From: Acidimicrobiaceae bacterium | GTDB lineage: Bacteria; Actinomycetota; Acidimicrobiia; Acidimicrobiales; RAAP-2 | Reading direction: 5' to 3' | Length of the DNA: 16,790 nucleotides | NCBI GenBank assembly: GCA_003131665.1 | Contig: PKWA01000140.1 | Coordinates: forward strand, 468 to 17,257 | In this document: positions 6,154 to 13,541 of the stretch, piece after piece | How the letters are laid out: each line of letters begins with the position of its first letter | Position numbering within the stretch: the first letter of the stretch is position 1 | The notes under the pieces: generated by a model | The model's input: only the letters and a program-made list of their open reading frames with translations | Databases searched by the model: none | What the model was told of the DNA's origin: nothing | Program-made: the position numbers and the translations under genes

Positions 6154-7791
6154 CTCAGCGAGGCTCTCCACGACGCCGCCCACCAACTCTGCGCCACTGG
6201 CGCGCTGAGCACTGAGCGAACCTTCCACTTTTGGGGTCACTTCGACGTAGGCCTTCAGTTTGGCTTCGGTGCCCGAGGGACGAACGATCACTCGACCCCA
6301 CGGGCCGAGTCCCATCAGCACTCCTTCAGTGGGCCCCAACGCTCGCCCGCCCACATTTAGATCGACGACCTCACTGACCGCGAGCGAGCCGAGCGACGCC
6401 GGCGAATCAATGAGTAGTTGGGCGACGACGCGCCGGATGTCCTCGCTACCAGTGGGCCAGGTCGCTCGAAGAGAGAGCTGGGCCGTGGCGTGGACGCCAA
6501 AGCGAGCTTCGAGCTCGTCGAGTCGATCGAAAAGGCTCTGCCCCTTTCGTGACAGCTCGTGGGCCAAATGAGCAAGCGCGAGCGCGCCAGAGAGACCATC
6601 TTTATCGGCGACCAGCGCGTCGACGGCGTAGCCCAGTGCCTCTTCGTAACCAAAACCGAGGACCTCCTCACCGGCGGCGCGCGCGATCCACTTAAAGCCC
6701 GTCAGGGTGGTGGCGCAAGGTACACCTTTCGCCCGCGCCATCTTTTCGAGCATCGTGGAAGAGACGAGGGTCGTGGCGACGACCTCGTGGGCCACGTTGA
6801 TTTCGTCCAGCAACGAAGACGCCAGCAGCCATCCGATCTCGTCACCTCGAAGGACGCGCCACCCGCCGCCGTCTCTCGCGGCGGCGCCCAAACGATCGGC
6901 GTCGGGATCGTTCGCGATGATCAGCGTCGAACCGGCTTCGTCGGCCGTCGCGATCGCCAGATCGAACGCGCCCGGCTCTTCGGGGTTGGGAAACGCCAAC
7001 GTCGGGAACGACCCGTCGGGCCGGAACTGCTTCGCCACCGGCGTCACGTGGGAATAGCCCGCGTCGGCAAAGAGCTTCATCATGGTCTCGCCCCCCACCC
7101 CGTGCAGCGGCGTGTAGGTGATGCCCAGATCACTTCCCCCTTCGACGCGAAATCGCTCGAGGAAGTGCTCTCGGTACTCGTCCAGCAACTCTGGGGCCAC
7201 GAGGAAGTGGCCCGACGCTGAGCGATTCGCCAAGATCGCCGGCCCGGCGCCCCGAGCGTGACGCTCGACGATCTCGTCGTCGGGCGGAATGATCTGCGCC
7301 CCGTCACGCGCGTAGAGCTTGTAGCCGTTGTCCTCGGGCGGGTTGTGACTGGCGGTGATCATGACGCCCGCGGCGGCCCCGAGGGCCTTCACGCAGTAGG
7401 GCACGAAGGGTGTCGGCAAGGCACCGGGCATCTCGAAGACCGTCGCGCCCGCGCCGAGCAGCACCTCGACGACTTCATCGTTGAAACGCTCCGAGCCGTG
7501 TCGCGCGTCTCGTCCCACCACGACGCCTCGTCGCGGATCGACGCCAATCTCTTCGAGCCACGCCAGGACTCCCTGGGTCGCGCGGCGCACGGTGGCGCGA
7601 TTCATTCCGGCCGGACCGGCCATCTCGGGACCACGAAGGCCGGCCGTGCCGAAGGTCAACGGCGTTAAGAAACGTCGCCCCAATTCACCATCGTCGCCCG
7701 AGTCGAGCAGTTCCTGCAGGGTGCGCCGGTCGTTCTCATCGGGATCGAGCGCGATCCACGCGGCGACTTCTTCGCGCAGTGACGAGGTCAC
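6139..7791 (-). CDS. Phospho-sugar mutase, probable phosphopentomutase (PGM2-like)
   Basis: 550-aa alpha-D-phosphohexomutase superfamily enzyme. It carries the phosphoserine loop TASHNPPEDNGYK with Ser148, the metal loop NDPDADR (294-300), sugar-binding GYEEALGY (381-388) and phosphate-binding RPSGTEAK (504-511). N-terminal TFGTAGLRG is typical of the phosphoglucomutase/phosphomannomutase group related to eukaryotic PGM2, which acts on pentose phosphates. No DeoB-type phosphopentomutase is present, and this gene is coupled (GTGA overlap) to the purine nucleoside phosphorylase, so conversion of (deoxy)ribose-1-phosphate to the 5-phosphate is the likely job. Phosphoglucomutase or phosphomannomutase activity is the alternative; glucose-1-phosphate supply for the nearby RmlA would also fit. 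It is the last gene of the minus-strand operon. Confidence 0.85.
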   Translation of the reverse strand: MTSSLREEVAAWIALDPDENDRRTLQELLDSGDDGELGRRFLTPLTFGTAGLRGPEMAGPAGMNRATVRRATQGVLAWLEEIGVDPRRGVVVGRDARHGSERFNDEVVEVLLGAGATVFEMPGALPTPFVPYCVKALGAAAGVMITASHNPPEDNGYKLYARDGAQIIPPDDEIVERHARGAGPAILANRSASGHFLVAPELLDEYREHFLERFRVEGGSDLGITYTPLHGVGGETMMKLFADAGYSHVTPVAKQFRPDGSFPTLAFPNPEEPGAFDLAIATADEAGSTLIIANDPDADRLGAAARDGGGWRVLRGDEIGWLLASSLLDEINVAHEVVATTLVSSTMLEKMARAKGVPCATTLTGFKWIARAAGEEVLGFGYEEALGYAVDALVADKDGLSGALALAHLAHELSRKGQSLFDRLDELEARFGVHATAQLSLRATWPTGSEDIRRVVAQLLIDSPASLGSLAVSEVVDLNVGGRALGPTEGVLMGLGPWGRVIVRPSGTEAKLKAYVEVTPKVEGSLSAQRASGAELVGGVVESLAELLRF

Positions 7792-8606
7792 AGAACGGGA
7801 AGTATTCGCGTCAACAGCGCACCCAAGGACGTCGCGGCCGCCTGACCCGCCTCGAGCACTTCGGCGTGGTTCAGTGGTCCACTCGTCACGCCCGCGGCGT
7901 AGTTCGACACGAGAGAGAGACCGAGCACCTCGGCTCCCAAATGGCGCGCCGCGATCGCTTCAAGGACCGTGGACATACCCACGAGCGTGGCGCCCATTGC
8001 CCGCGCCATCTCGATCTCGGCCGGCGTCTCGTAGTGCGGACCGCGAAAACCCATGTAAACACCCTCGGACAGATCCGCGACGGCGCCGTGCACCACCGCG
8101 CGAAGCCGGGCGCTGTAGAGATCGGTCAGGTCGACGAAACGTGATCCGTACCCATCGGGGGGCGCAGGGCCTTCCAAGGGCGAGGTCGCGGTGAGGTTGA
8201 GGTGATCGCGAATGACGACCACGTTGCCCGGGCCGATCGTCGGGTCGAGTCCGCCGCAGGCGTTGGTTAAGACGACCCTGCTCGCGCCGGCGGCGATCAA
8301 CGTGCGCACCGGGTGGACGACTTGATCCGCCGAGTGGCCTTCGTAAAGGTGCACCCGCCCCGACACGAGGGCGACGTTCAATCCCGCGACGTCGAGCGAG
8401 AGGATCTGGCCACTATGGCCCGCAACGGTCGGCGCGAGAAAACCGCTCAACGACGTCGAGGCAATGACGTTCGACGGTGTACCGAGGGCGACGGCGCCCT
8501 CCTTCCAACCCGAGCCCAGCACGACCACGACGTCGTACGCGTCGACGCCGCTCATGTTGCGAAGCTCGTTCGCGGCGAGTTGGGCGAGATCGTAGGGGTT
8601 GGTCAC
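7788..8606 (-). CDS. Purine nucleoside phosphorylase
   Basis: 272-aa trimeric-type (PNP/MTAP family) phosphorylase acting on inosine, guanosine and their deoxy forms. Seen are phosphate-site GSGW (31-34), SGRVHLYEGH with Arg84 and His86, NACGGL, the base-binding GPHYETPAEI with Glu193, and VSNYAAG with Asn235. The Glu/Asn pair indicates 6-oxopurine specificity, matching inosine made by Add. GTG 8606 was chosen because it overlaps the upstream ALDH stop by one base (TAGTG), typical of coupled genes; another GTG at 8627 would add seven residues inside the upstream gene. It overlaps the mutase start by GTGA. The family uses names such as punA or deoD inconsistently, so no symbol is given. Confidence 0.92.
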   Translation of the reverse strand: MTNPYDLAQLAANELRNMSGVDAYDVVVVLGSGWKEGAVALGTPSNVIASTSLSGFLAPTVAGHSGQILSLDVAGLNVALVSGRVHLYEGHSADQVVHPVRTLIAAGASRVVLTNACGGLDPTIGPGNVVVIRDHLNLTATSPLEGPAPPDGYGSRFVDLTDLYSARLRAVVHGAVADLSEGVYMGFRGPHYETPAEIEMARAMGATLVGMSTVLEAIAARHLGAEVLGLSLVSNYAAGVTSGPLNHAEVLEAGQAAATSLGALLTRILPVL

Positions 8607-9457
8607 TATTGGCCGATCGTGTGCCACACCGTCGAGGTCTCGACAAAGGCGCGAAGTCGTCGAAGCGACGTGGCGTCGCTCTTTTTCGCGCGCAGCACGC
8701 GCTTGATCGACCCCGCGGCGCTGGTGGCGAGTTGGTCCGCGAACTCGTCATCCGCCCCACCCAGGTCCAGGCCATCGACGTCTTCGTGCGCCGCCAACGT
8801 CGGGGCGAGCTCTCCGGTGTAGCCCGTGATGATGTTGAGCGCTCCCGGAGGAAAGTCTGCCGTCGCCGTCATCTCACCGAGCAGAATCGACGGGGTCGGG
8901 CGCCGTTCGCTCGCGATCACCACGACCGTATTACCGACGGCAAGGGGCGCGAAGACCGCGTTCACGAACGCTTCTAAGGAAGAGTCCTGTTCTGCGAGCA
9001 CGCCCACCACGCCACTGGGCACCGGAATCGAGAAGTTAAAGAACGGTCCGGCGACCGGGTTCGACGAGCCCAGCACCTGGGCGATCTTGTCGGTCCAGCC
9101 CGCGTACCACACGATCCGGTCGATGGCCCTTGACACACGGGTCTGGGCACCCTTGGCCGAGCGTCCTTCGGCGAGCGCGACATGCTCGGCCAGTTCCTCT
9201 CGCCTCGACTCGGCCATCTCGGCTAAGCGGTAGATCACCTGGCCGCGGTTGTAGGCACTCTGGGACCACCACTTCAACTGCGCGCCGCGCGCCGCCACGA
9301 CCGCATCTCGCACGTCCTTGCGCGAACCTTGCGCCACGTTGGCGAGGAACGCGCCCTTGAGAGAGGTCACTTCGTAGCTGCGCCCAGACTCCGAGCGTGG
9401 AAAGGCGCCGTTGATGAGGAGCTTGTAGGTCTTTCGAACGTCGAGGCGCTCAGACAT
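8606..9457 (-). CDS. Short, cysteine-less ALDH-superfamily protein (second half of a split ALDH16-like enzyme)
   Basis: 283-aa protein with an ALDH fold start (YKLLINGAFPRSESG), a helical core (AARGAQLKWWSQSAYNRGQ) and a nucleotide-domain-like stretch (PSGVVGVLAEQ, PPGALNIITG). It stops where a catalytic domain should begin: there is no ELGGK glutamate, no catalytic cysteine and no cysteine anywhere. Its end, FVETSTVWHTIGQ, resembles a tail I recall from such short ALDHs. It overlaps the upstream full ALDH by 8 bp (ATGTCTGA). Together they equal about 770 aa, close to ALDH16, which fuses one complete ALDH unit to a second unit lacking catalytic residues. I infer a non-catalytic partner that completes the quaternary structure. 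ATG 9457 was chosen over longer frames inside the upstream gene; GAGG precedes it by about 10 nt. Confidence 0.8.
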   Translation of the reverse strand: MSERLDVRKTYKLLINGAFPRSESGRSYEVTSLKGAFLANVAQGSRKDVRDAVVAARGAQLKWWSQSAYNRGQVIYRLAEMAESRREELAEHVALAEGRSAKGAQTRVSRAIDRIVWYAGWTDKIAQVLGSSNPVAGPFFNFSIPVPSGVVGVLAEQDSSLEAFVNAVFAPLAVGNTVVVIASERRPTPSILLGEMTATADFPPGALNIITGYTGELAPTLAAHEDVDGLDLGGADDEFADQLATSAAGSIKRVLRAKKSDATSLRRLRAFVETSTVWHTIGQ

Positions 9458-10913
9458 TGAGATACGCCTCGAGACCGTGTCGGCCCCCCTCGCGACCAAA
9501 GCCCGACTCGCGCACGCCCCCGAAGGGACTCGTAGGGTCGAAACGGTTGTAGGTATTGGCCCAGATGACCCCGGCGCGAAGTCGCTCGGCGACCCACAGG
9601 GTACGAGAACCCTTCTCGCTCCACACGCCGCAGGCCAAGCCGTAGTTGGAGTTGTTGGCTTTGGCAACCGCTTCTTCCGGCGTTCGAAAGGTCAACACCG
9701 AGAGCACCGGTCCAAAGATCTCCTCGCGGGCAATTCGGTGCGACTGGGCCACGTCGGCAAAGACTGTGGGCGCGAACCAGTAGCCCTTGTCGGGCAGTGA
9801 GCACGAACTGGTGTAGCGCGTGGCACCTTCGGCCTCGCCGTAGGCGGTGAGTTCTTTGATGCGCGCTAATTGCGCGGCCGAGTTGATGGCGCCCACGTCG
9901 GTGTTCTTGTCCAATGGGTCGCCGACCCGCAACTGGTCGACTCGTCGCAGCAACCGACGTAGCACCTCGTCCGCGACGGACTCGTGTACCAAGAGTCGCG
10001 AACCCGCACAACAGACGTGGCCCTGATTGAAGAAGATGCCGTCGATAATGCCTTCGATCATCTCGTCAATCGGCGCGTCCTCAAAAACGATGTTCGCGCC
10101 CTTGCCACCGAGCTCTAAGGTCAGATGCTTGTGGCTGGACGCGACGCGCTGTTGAATCATCCGCCCCACGTCCGTCGAACCGGTGAAGGCGATCTTGTCG
10201 ACGTCGGGGTGATCCACGAGTGCGGCACCGGTCGAACCGTCACCGGTGACGATGTTGACGACCCCGGGGGGCAGTTCGGCCTGTTGGAAGATCTCTGCGA
10301 GCACCAGCGCCGAGAGCGGCGTCGTCTCGGCCGGCTTTAAAACACACGTGTTGCCCGCGGCGAGGGCCGGTGCCAACTTCCACGCCGCCATAAGCAGGGG
10401 GAAGTTCCAGGGAATTATCTGTCCGGCGACTCCTAAGGGCTGGGGATTAGGCCCGAATCCGGCGTAGTCGAGTTTGTCGGCCCACCCGGCGTAATAGAAG
10501 AAGTGGGCCGCGGCGAGAGGAATATCGACGTCGCGTGACTCGCGGATGGGTTTACCGTTGTCGAGCGTCTCCACCACGGCCAATTCACGCGAGCGTTCTT
10601 GAATAAGGCGCGCGATGCGAAAGAGATACTTCGAACGCTCGGCGCCGGTGGTCTTGGACCACACCGTCTCGTAGGCTCGCCGAGCCGCTCCGACAGCCCG
10701 GTCGACGTCGGCGCTCGACGCCTGGGCCACGCTCGCCAGCGCCTCTTCGTTCGCGGGGTTGAGCGTCGTGAACTGCTCGTGCGAAGAGGGGTCGGTGAAC
10801 TTGCCGTTGATGAAGAGTCCGTAACTTCCCTGCAGACGAGCGATCGACGCGGATTCCGGCGCCGGATCGTACGCCAAGGACCCTAGAGGGGAGTTCGTCA
10901 GGTCTTCGCTCAC
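9450..10913 (-). CDS. Catalytic aldehyde dehydrogenase (N-terminal half of a split ALDH16-like pair)
   Basis: 487-aa NAD(P)-dependent aldehyde dehydrogenase. It has IIPWNFPLLMAAWK with the conserved Asn, LKPAE for cofactor binding, FTGSTDVG, catalytic-base Glu267 (LTLELGGKG) and nucleophile Cys301 (NQGHVCCAG), almost the classic 268/302 numbering. The C-terminal EEIFGPVLSVLTF and SPFGGVRESGFGREGG segments are intact. It follows deoC by one base, so the likely substrate is the acetaldehyde released by DeoC, oxidised to acetate or a related acid. GTG 10913 was chosen because GGAG (10920-10923) lies 6 nt before it; an upstream start at 10955 would overlap deoC by 41 bp. It overlaps the short ALDH gene by 8 bp. 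Confidence 0.9.
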   Translation of the reverse strand: MSEDLTNSPLGSLAYDPAPESASIARLQGSYGLFINGKFTDPSSHEQFTTLNPANEEALASVAQASSADVDRAVGAARRAYETVWSKTTGAERSKYLFRIARLIQERSRELAVVETLDNGKPIRESRDVDIPLAAAHFFYYAGWADKLDYAGFGPNPQPLGVAGQIIPWNFPLLMAAWKLAPALAAGNTCVLKPAETTPLSALVLAEIFQQAELPPGVVNIVTGDGSTGAALVDHPDVDKIAFTGSTDVGRMIQQRVASSHKHLTLELGGKGANIVFEDAPIDEMIEGIIDGIFFNQGHVCCAGSRLLVHESVADEVLRRLLRRVDQLRVGDPLDKNTDVGAINSAAQLARIKELTAYGEAEGATRYTSSCSLPDKGYWFAPTVFADVAQSHRIAREEIFGPVLSVLTFRTPEEAVAKANNSNYGLACGVWSEKGSRTLWVAERLRAGVIWANTYNRFDPTSPFGGVRESGFGREGGRHGLEAYLNV

Positions 10914-10914
10914 G

Positions 10915-11907
10915 TCAATCTCCGCTGAACTCGTCGGGTCGCACGTAGGCGCCACGACGTTGTTTGAGCCGCTGCATCAAGAGATCGTTCAGCAAAGAGG
11001 ACGCCCCGAAACGAAACCGATCAGGCGTCAGCCACGCCGCGCCCACGGTCTCGTTCACGAGCACGAGATAGCGCAGCGCGTCCTTGGCGTTGCGGATGCC
11101 GCCGGCCACTTTCACTCCGACGAGTTGACCGGTCGTCTCCGCGAAATCGCGGACCGCTTCTAACATCACCAACGCCGCGGGCAGTGTCGAAGAGACCGTG
11201 ACCTTGCCCGTCGAGGTCTTTATGAAGTCAGCGCCCGCAAGCATCGCGATCCAACTGGCTCGGCGCACGTTGTCGTAGGTCGCCAACTCGCCGGTCTCGA
11301 GAATCACCTTGAGGTGAGATGAGCCACAGACCTTCTTCACCGCGACAATCTCTTCGAACACCTGCCCAACTCGCCCCGAGAGAAAGGCCCCACGATCGAT
11401 GACCATATCGATTTCGTCGGCCCCGGCCGCAACTGCTTCTCGCACGTCGAGCAACTTGACGTTGAGCATCGCTCGACCCGAGGGAAATGCCGTCGCCACG
11501 GAGGCGACCTTCACACGCGACTCACCAAGTACCGTGCGGGCGCGGGCGACCAAGTCGGGATAGATGCAGACGGCGGCCGCGCTGGGCACACTCGCGTCGT
11601 GTGGATCGGGGTACATGGCCTTGACGCACAGTGAGGTGACTCGCCCCGGCGTGTCGGCACCCTCCAGCGTCGTGAGATCGACCATCGAAATGGCGAGGTC
11701 GAGCGCCGTGAGTTTCGTCGACTTCTTGAGAGAGCGTGTCGCGAGCTTGGCGGCGCGGGCCTCGGCCCCCACGGCGTCGACGCCGGAAAGACTGGCGAGA
11801 AAGGCTCGGAGTTGGGACTCGGACTCCATGGCGGGCAGCCTGGTGCGAGCGGGCAGTTGCACGCCTCGTTCGTCAATCGTTACCAGCCGTAGTGCTGCGG
11901 TACTCAC
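10915..11907 (-). CDS. deoC: Deoxyribose-phosphate aldolase
   Basis: 330-aa class I aldolase cleaving 2-deoxyribose-5-phosphate into glyceraldehyde-3-phosphate and acetaldehyde. Asp167 (DEIDMVID), the Schiff-base Lys230 (DFIKTSTGK) and the helper Lys266 (GVKVAGGIR) are all present, with spacing like that of E. coli Asp102, Lys167 and Lys201. An N-terminal extension of roughly 70 residues makes it the long DeoC form found in actinobacteria and animals. GTG 11907 was chosen: it lies 8 nt after a TAGCGT -10 and avoids overlapping rmlC, which an ATG at 12024 would do; ATG 11829 is a shorter option. It heads the deoC-ALDH-ALDH-pnp-mutase operon, giving a direct route from deoxynucleosides to central metabolism. 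Confidence 0.94.
   Translation of the reverse strand: MSTAALRLVTIDERGVQLPARTRLPAMESESQLRAFLASLSGVDAVGAEARAAKLATRSLKKSTKLTALDLAISMVDLTTLEGADTPGRVTSLCVKAMYPDPHDASVPSAAAVCIYPDLVARARTVLGESRVKVASVATAFPSGRAMLNVKLLDVREAVAAGADEIDMVIDRGAFLSGRVGQVFEEIVAVKKVCGSSHLKVILETGELATYDNVRRASWIAMLAGADFIKTSTGKVTVSSTLPAALVMLEAVRDFAETTGQLVGVKVAGGIRNAKDALRYLVLVNETVGAAWLTPDRFRFGASSLLNDLLMQRLKQRRGAYVRPDEFSGD
10920..10923 (-). promoter_or_regulatory. Ribosome binding site that decides the start of the catalytic ALDH
   Basis: Minus-strand GGAG six bases before GTG 10913, inside the last codons of deoC. It favours the GTG that follows the deoC stop by one base over the upstream start at 10955. Confidence 0.5.
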
Positions 11908-11912
11908 CTGAC

Positions 11913-11930
11913 ACACGCTAGCAATCGTGT
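11913..11930. promoter_or_regulatory. deoC promoter -10 within an inverted repeat
   Basis: Minus-strand TAGCGT (11915-11920) lies 7 bases before the deoC GTG, consistent with a leaderless or near-leaderless transcript. It overlaps an inverted repeat ACACG-N8-CGTGT (11913-11930), which could be a repressor site covering the -10. Lying in the 34-bp gap after rmlC, it would let the salvage operon be expressed separately from rmlBC. The repeat is seen; its role is inferred and the arms are short. Confidence 0.35.
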
Positions 11931-11941
11931 CGAAAGTCCAC

Positions 11942-12517
11942 CTAGCTCGCACCGACCACAAAGATTGGCAGTTCCTTCGCCGCGAGACGCTCGGTGAGTG
12001 ACGCCGCGGCGGCGTCTTTTTCACTCACGATCGCCTCGCCCGAGAGCGGCCACGGAACGTTGAGCGTCTCGTCAAAGGGGTTGATCTCGAGCTCCATTGC
12101 CGCGTTGAACGGCGACGACAGCAGGTACGAAAGAATGCCGATCTCACTGGTCACACAAAAGCCGTGTGCCGCCCCAGCGGGCAGCAGGACCGATCGCTCT
12201 TCGCTCGCGGCGAGGTGCACAATCTCAAAGCGGCCAAAGGTCGGTGAGCCGACCCGCACGTCCACGATGACGTCGTCGAGTTCACCGTACGCGCAGGTCA
12301 CCAGCTTCGCCTGGCCCTCGGGCGCGACGGAGTAGTGCATTCCGCGCACGACGCCGCGCTTGGACATCGAAAGGTTGGCCTGATGGATGGGAAAGTTGAC
12401 GCCACTCGCCTCTAGGTCTTCACGCTTGTACCACTCTCGAAAGAATCCCCGTTCGTCACTCCACACCGGCGACTCCAGCACAAAGAGTCCGGGAATCGGC
12501 ATCTCGATCACCTTCAA
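11942..12517 (-). CDS. rmlC: dTDP-4-dehydrorhamnose 3,5-epimerase
   Basis: 191-aa cupin-fold epimerase for the third step of dTDP-L-rhamnose synthesis. It shows IPGLFVLESPVW and DERGFF at the N-terminus, QANLSMSKRGVVRGMHYS with catalytic His61, Lys71, and the catalytic Tyr131 followed by the SPFN...INPFD segment, matching Salmonella RmlC positions within two residues. The start is uncertain: TTG 12517 (overlapping the rmlB stop as TTGA) gives the family N-terminus M-K-V-I; ATG 12502 with AAGG ahead of it, GTG 12511, or a start at 12568 are alternatives. Co-transcribed with rmlB. No rmlD follows. Confidence 0.9.
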   Translation of the reverse strand: MKVIEMPIPGLFVLESPVWSDERGFFREWYKREDLEASGVNFPIHQANLSMSKRGVVRGMHYSVAPEGQAKLVTCAYGELDDVIVDVRVGSPTFGRFEIVHLAASEERSVLLPAGAAHGFCVTSEIGILSYLLSSPFNAAMELEINPFDETLNVPWPLSGEAIVSEKDAAAASLTERLAAKELPIFVVGAS

Positions 12518-13491
12518 GTGTCGCGCTCTTTCAGCGGGCGCCACCACGGCTCGTTCTCGCGATACCACTTCACCGTGCGGGCGAGTCCATCTTCAAAGTC
12601 GGTCTCGGGCCGATAGCCCAGTTCATCGCGAATCTTGCTCCAATCCACGCTGTAACGACGATCGTGACCGAGCCGATCGGTCGCGGGCTCGATCAAGGAC
12701 TCGTCCGCACCACAGAGCTCGAGCAACAAACGAGTGATGTCAATGTTCGTGAGCTCGGTACCGCCGCCGATGTTATAGATCTCCCCCGCACGTCCGCTTT
12801 CGAGCACCCGGAGTATGCCCTGGCAGTGGTCGTCGACGAACAGCCAGTCGCGCACGTGCAGTCCATCGCCGTACAGCGGCACCCTGACTCCGTCAAACAG
12901 ATTCGTGACAAAGAGCGGGATTAACTTCTCGGGAAACTGGCGCGGTCCGTAGTTGTTCGAGCAGCGCGTCACCATGACGTTGAGTCCGTAGGTTCGCTGA
13001 TAAGAGAGCGCGGCGAGGTCCGAGCCGGCCTTGCTCGACGAGTAGGGCGAGTTGGGTTGAAGAAGGTGATCTTCGCGCCACGCGCCGTCGTCAATCGATC
13101 CGTAGACCTCGTCGGTCGAGACGTGCACGAAGCGTTGCACCTCGGCGCGTCGCGCGCTTTCGAGAAGTTGCTGGGTGCCGACGACGTTGGTCTCGTAGAA
13201 CAGTCGTGCACCGGTGATCGAGCGGTCGACGTGGCTCTCCGCGGCGAGATGCAACACCGCGTGAGCGCCGGCGAGCACTTCTTCAGTAACGAGCGCATCG
13301 GTGATCGATCCCTTGACGAAGGTCACGCGAGAGTCACGCATGACCTCCTCGAGATTCTCAAGCCGTCCCGAGTACGTCAGTGCGTCCAACAAGACGACGT
13401 CGTTGTAACCGAGTCGTTCTGCTTGAGCGACCAGCAGTTCACTCAGACGCGATCCGATGAATCCGGCCGCTCCAGTAATTACAACGCGCAT
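12514..13491 (-). CDS. rmlB: dTDP-glucose 4,6-dehydratase
   Basis: 325-aa extended short-chain dehydrogenase converting dTDP-glucose to dTDP-4-keto-6-deoxyglucose. The NAD-binding GAAGFIGS is at 7-14, HLAAESHVDRS at 81-91, the catalytic Thr126-Asp127-Glu128 (STDEVYG), and Tyr150 with Lys154 (YSSSKAG). RCSNNYGPRQFPEKLIP and the GDGLHVRDWLFV sugar-nucleotide segments are typical. The length is normal. The ATG is preceded by GAGGT (13498-13502), so this gene has a leadered transcript, unlike its divergent partner rmlA. It overlaps rmlC and supplies its substrate. The divergent rmlA gene makes the dTDP-glucose. Confidence 0.95.
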   Translation of the reverse strand: MRVVITGAAGFIGSRLSELLVAQAERLGYNDVVLLDALTYSGRLENLEEVMRDSRVTFVKGSITDALVTEEVLAGAHAVLHLAAESHVDRSITGARLFYETNVVGTQQLLESARRAEVQRFVHVSTDEVYGSIDDGAWREDHLLQPNSPYSSSKAGSDLAALSYQRTYGLNVMVTRCSNNYGPRQFPEKLIPLFVTNLFDGVRVPLYGDGLHVRDWLFVDDHCQGILRVLESGRAGEIYNIGGGTELTNIDITRLLLELCGADESLIEPATDRLGHDRRYSVDWSKIRDELGYRPETDFEDGLARTVKWYRENEPWWRPLKERDT

Positions 13492-13506
13492 AGCACTACC
13501 TCGGCC

Positions 13507-13535
13507 TTTAGAAAGGTTTTCTGGACTTCTATACT
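13507..13535 (+). promoter_or_regulatory. rmlA promoter, leaderless
   Basis: TTTAGA (-35, 13507-13512), 17-bp spacer, TATACT (-10, 13530-13535), then six bases and GTG 13542. This is the best canonical promoter in the window. The GGAG just before the GTG is too close to serve as a ribosome site, which supports leaderless translation. Confidence 0.6.
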
Positions 13536-13536
13536 A
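13531..13536 (-). promoter_or_regulatory. Predicted rmlB -10, overlapping the rmlA -10
   Basis: The minus strand of the rmlA -10 region reads TAGTAT, itself a -10-like hexamer. Transcription would start near 13524 and give a leader of about 30 nt holding the rmlB ribosome site. No -35 was recognised on this strand. Confidence 0.35.
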
Positions 13537-13541
13537 ATGGA

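Noticed and set aside
8606..9457. Short ALDH as a truncated pseudogene
   Set aside because: The frame is intact, overlaps both neighbours in operon style and ends in what looks like a family-typical tail; a designed short partner is more likely than decay.
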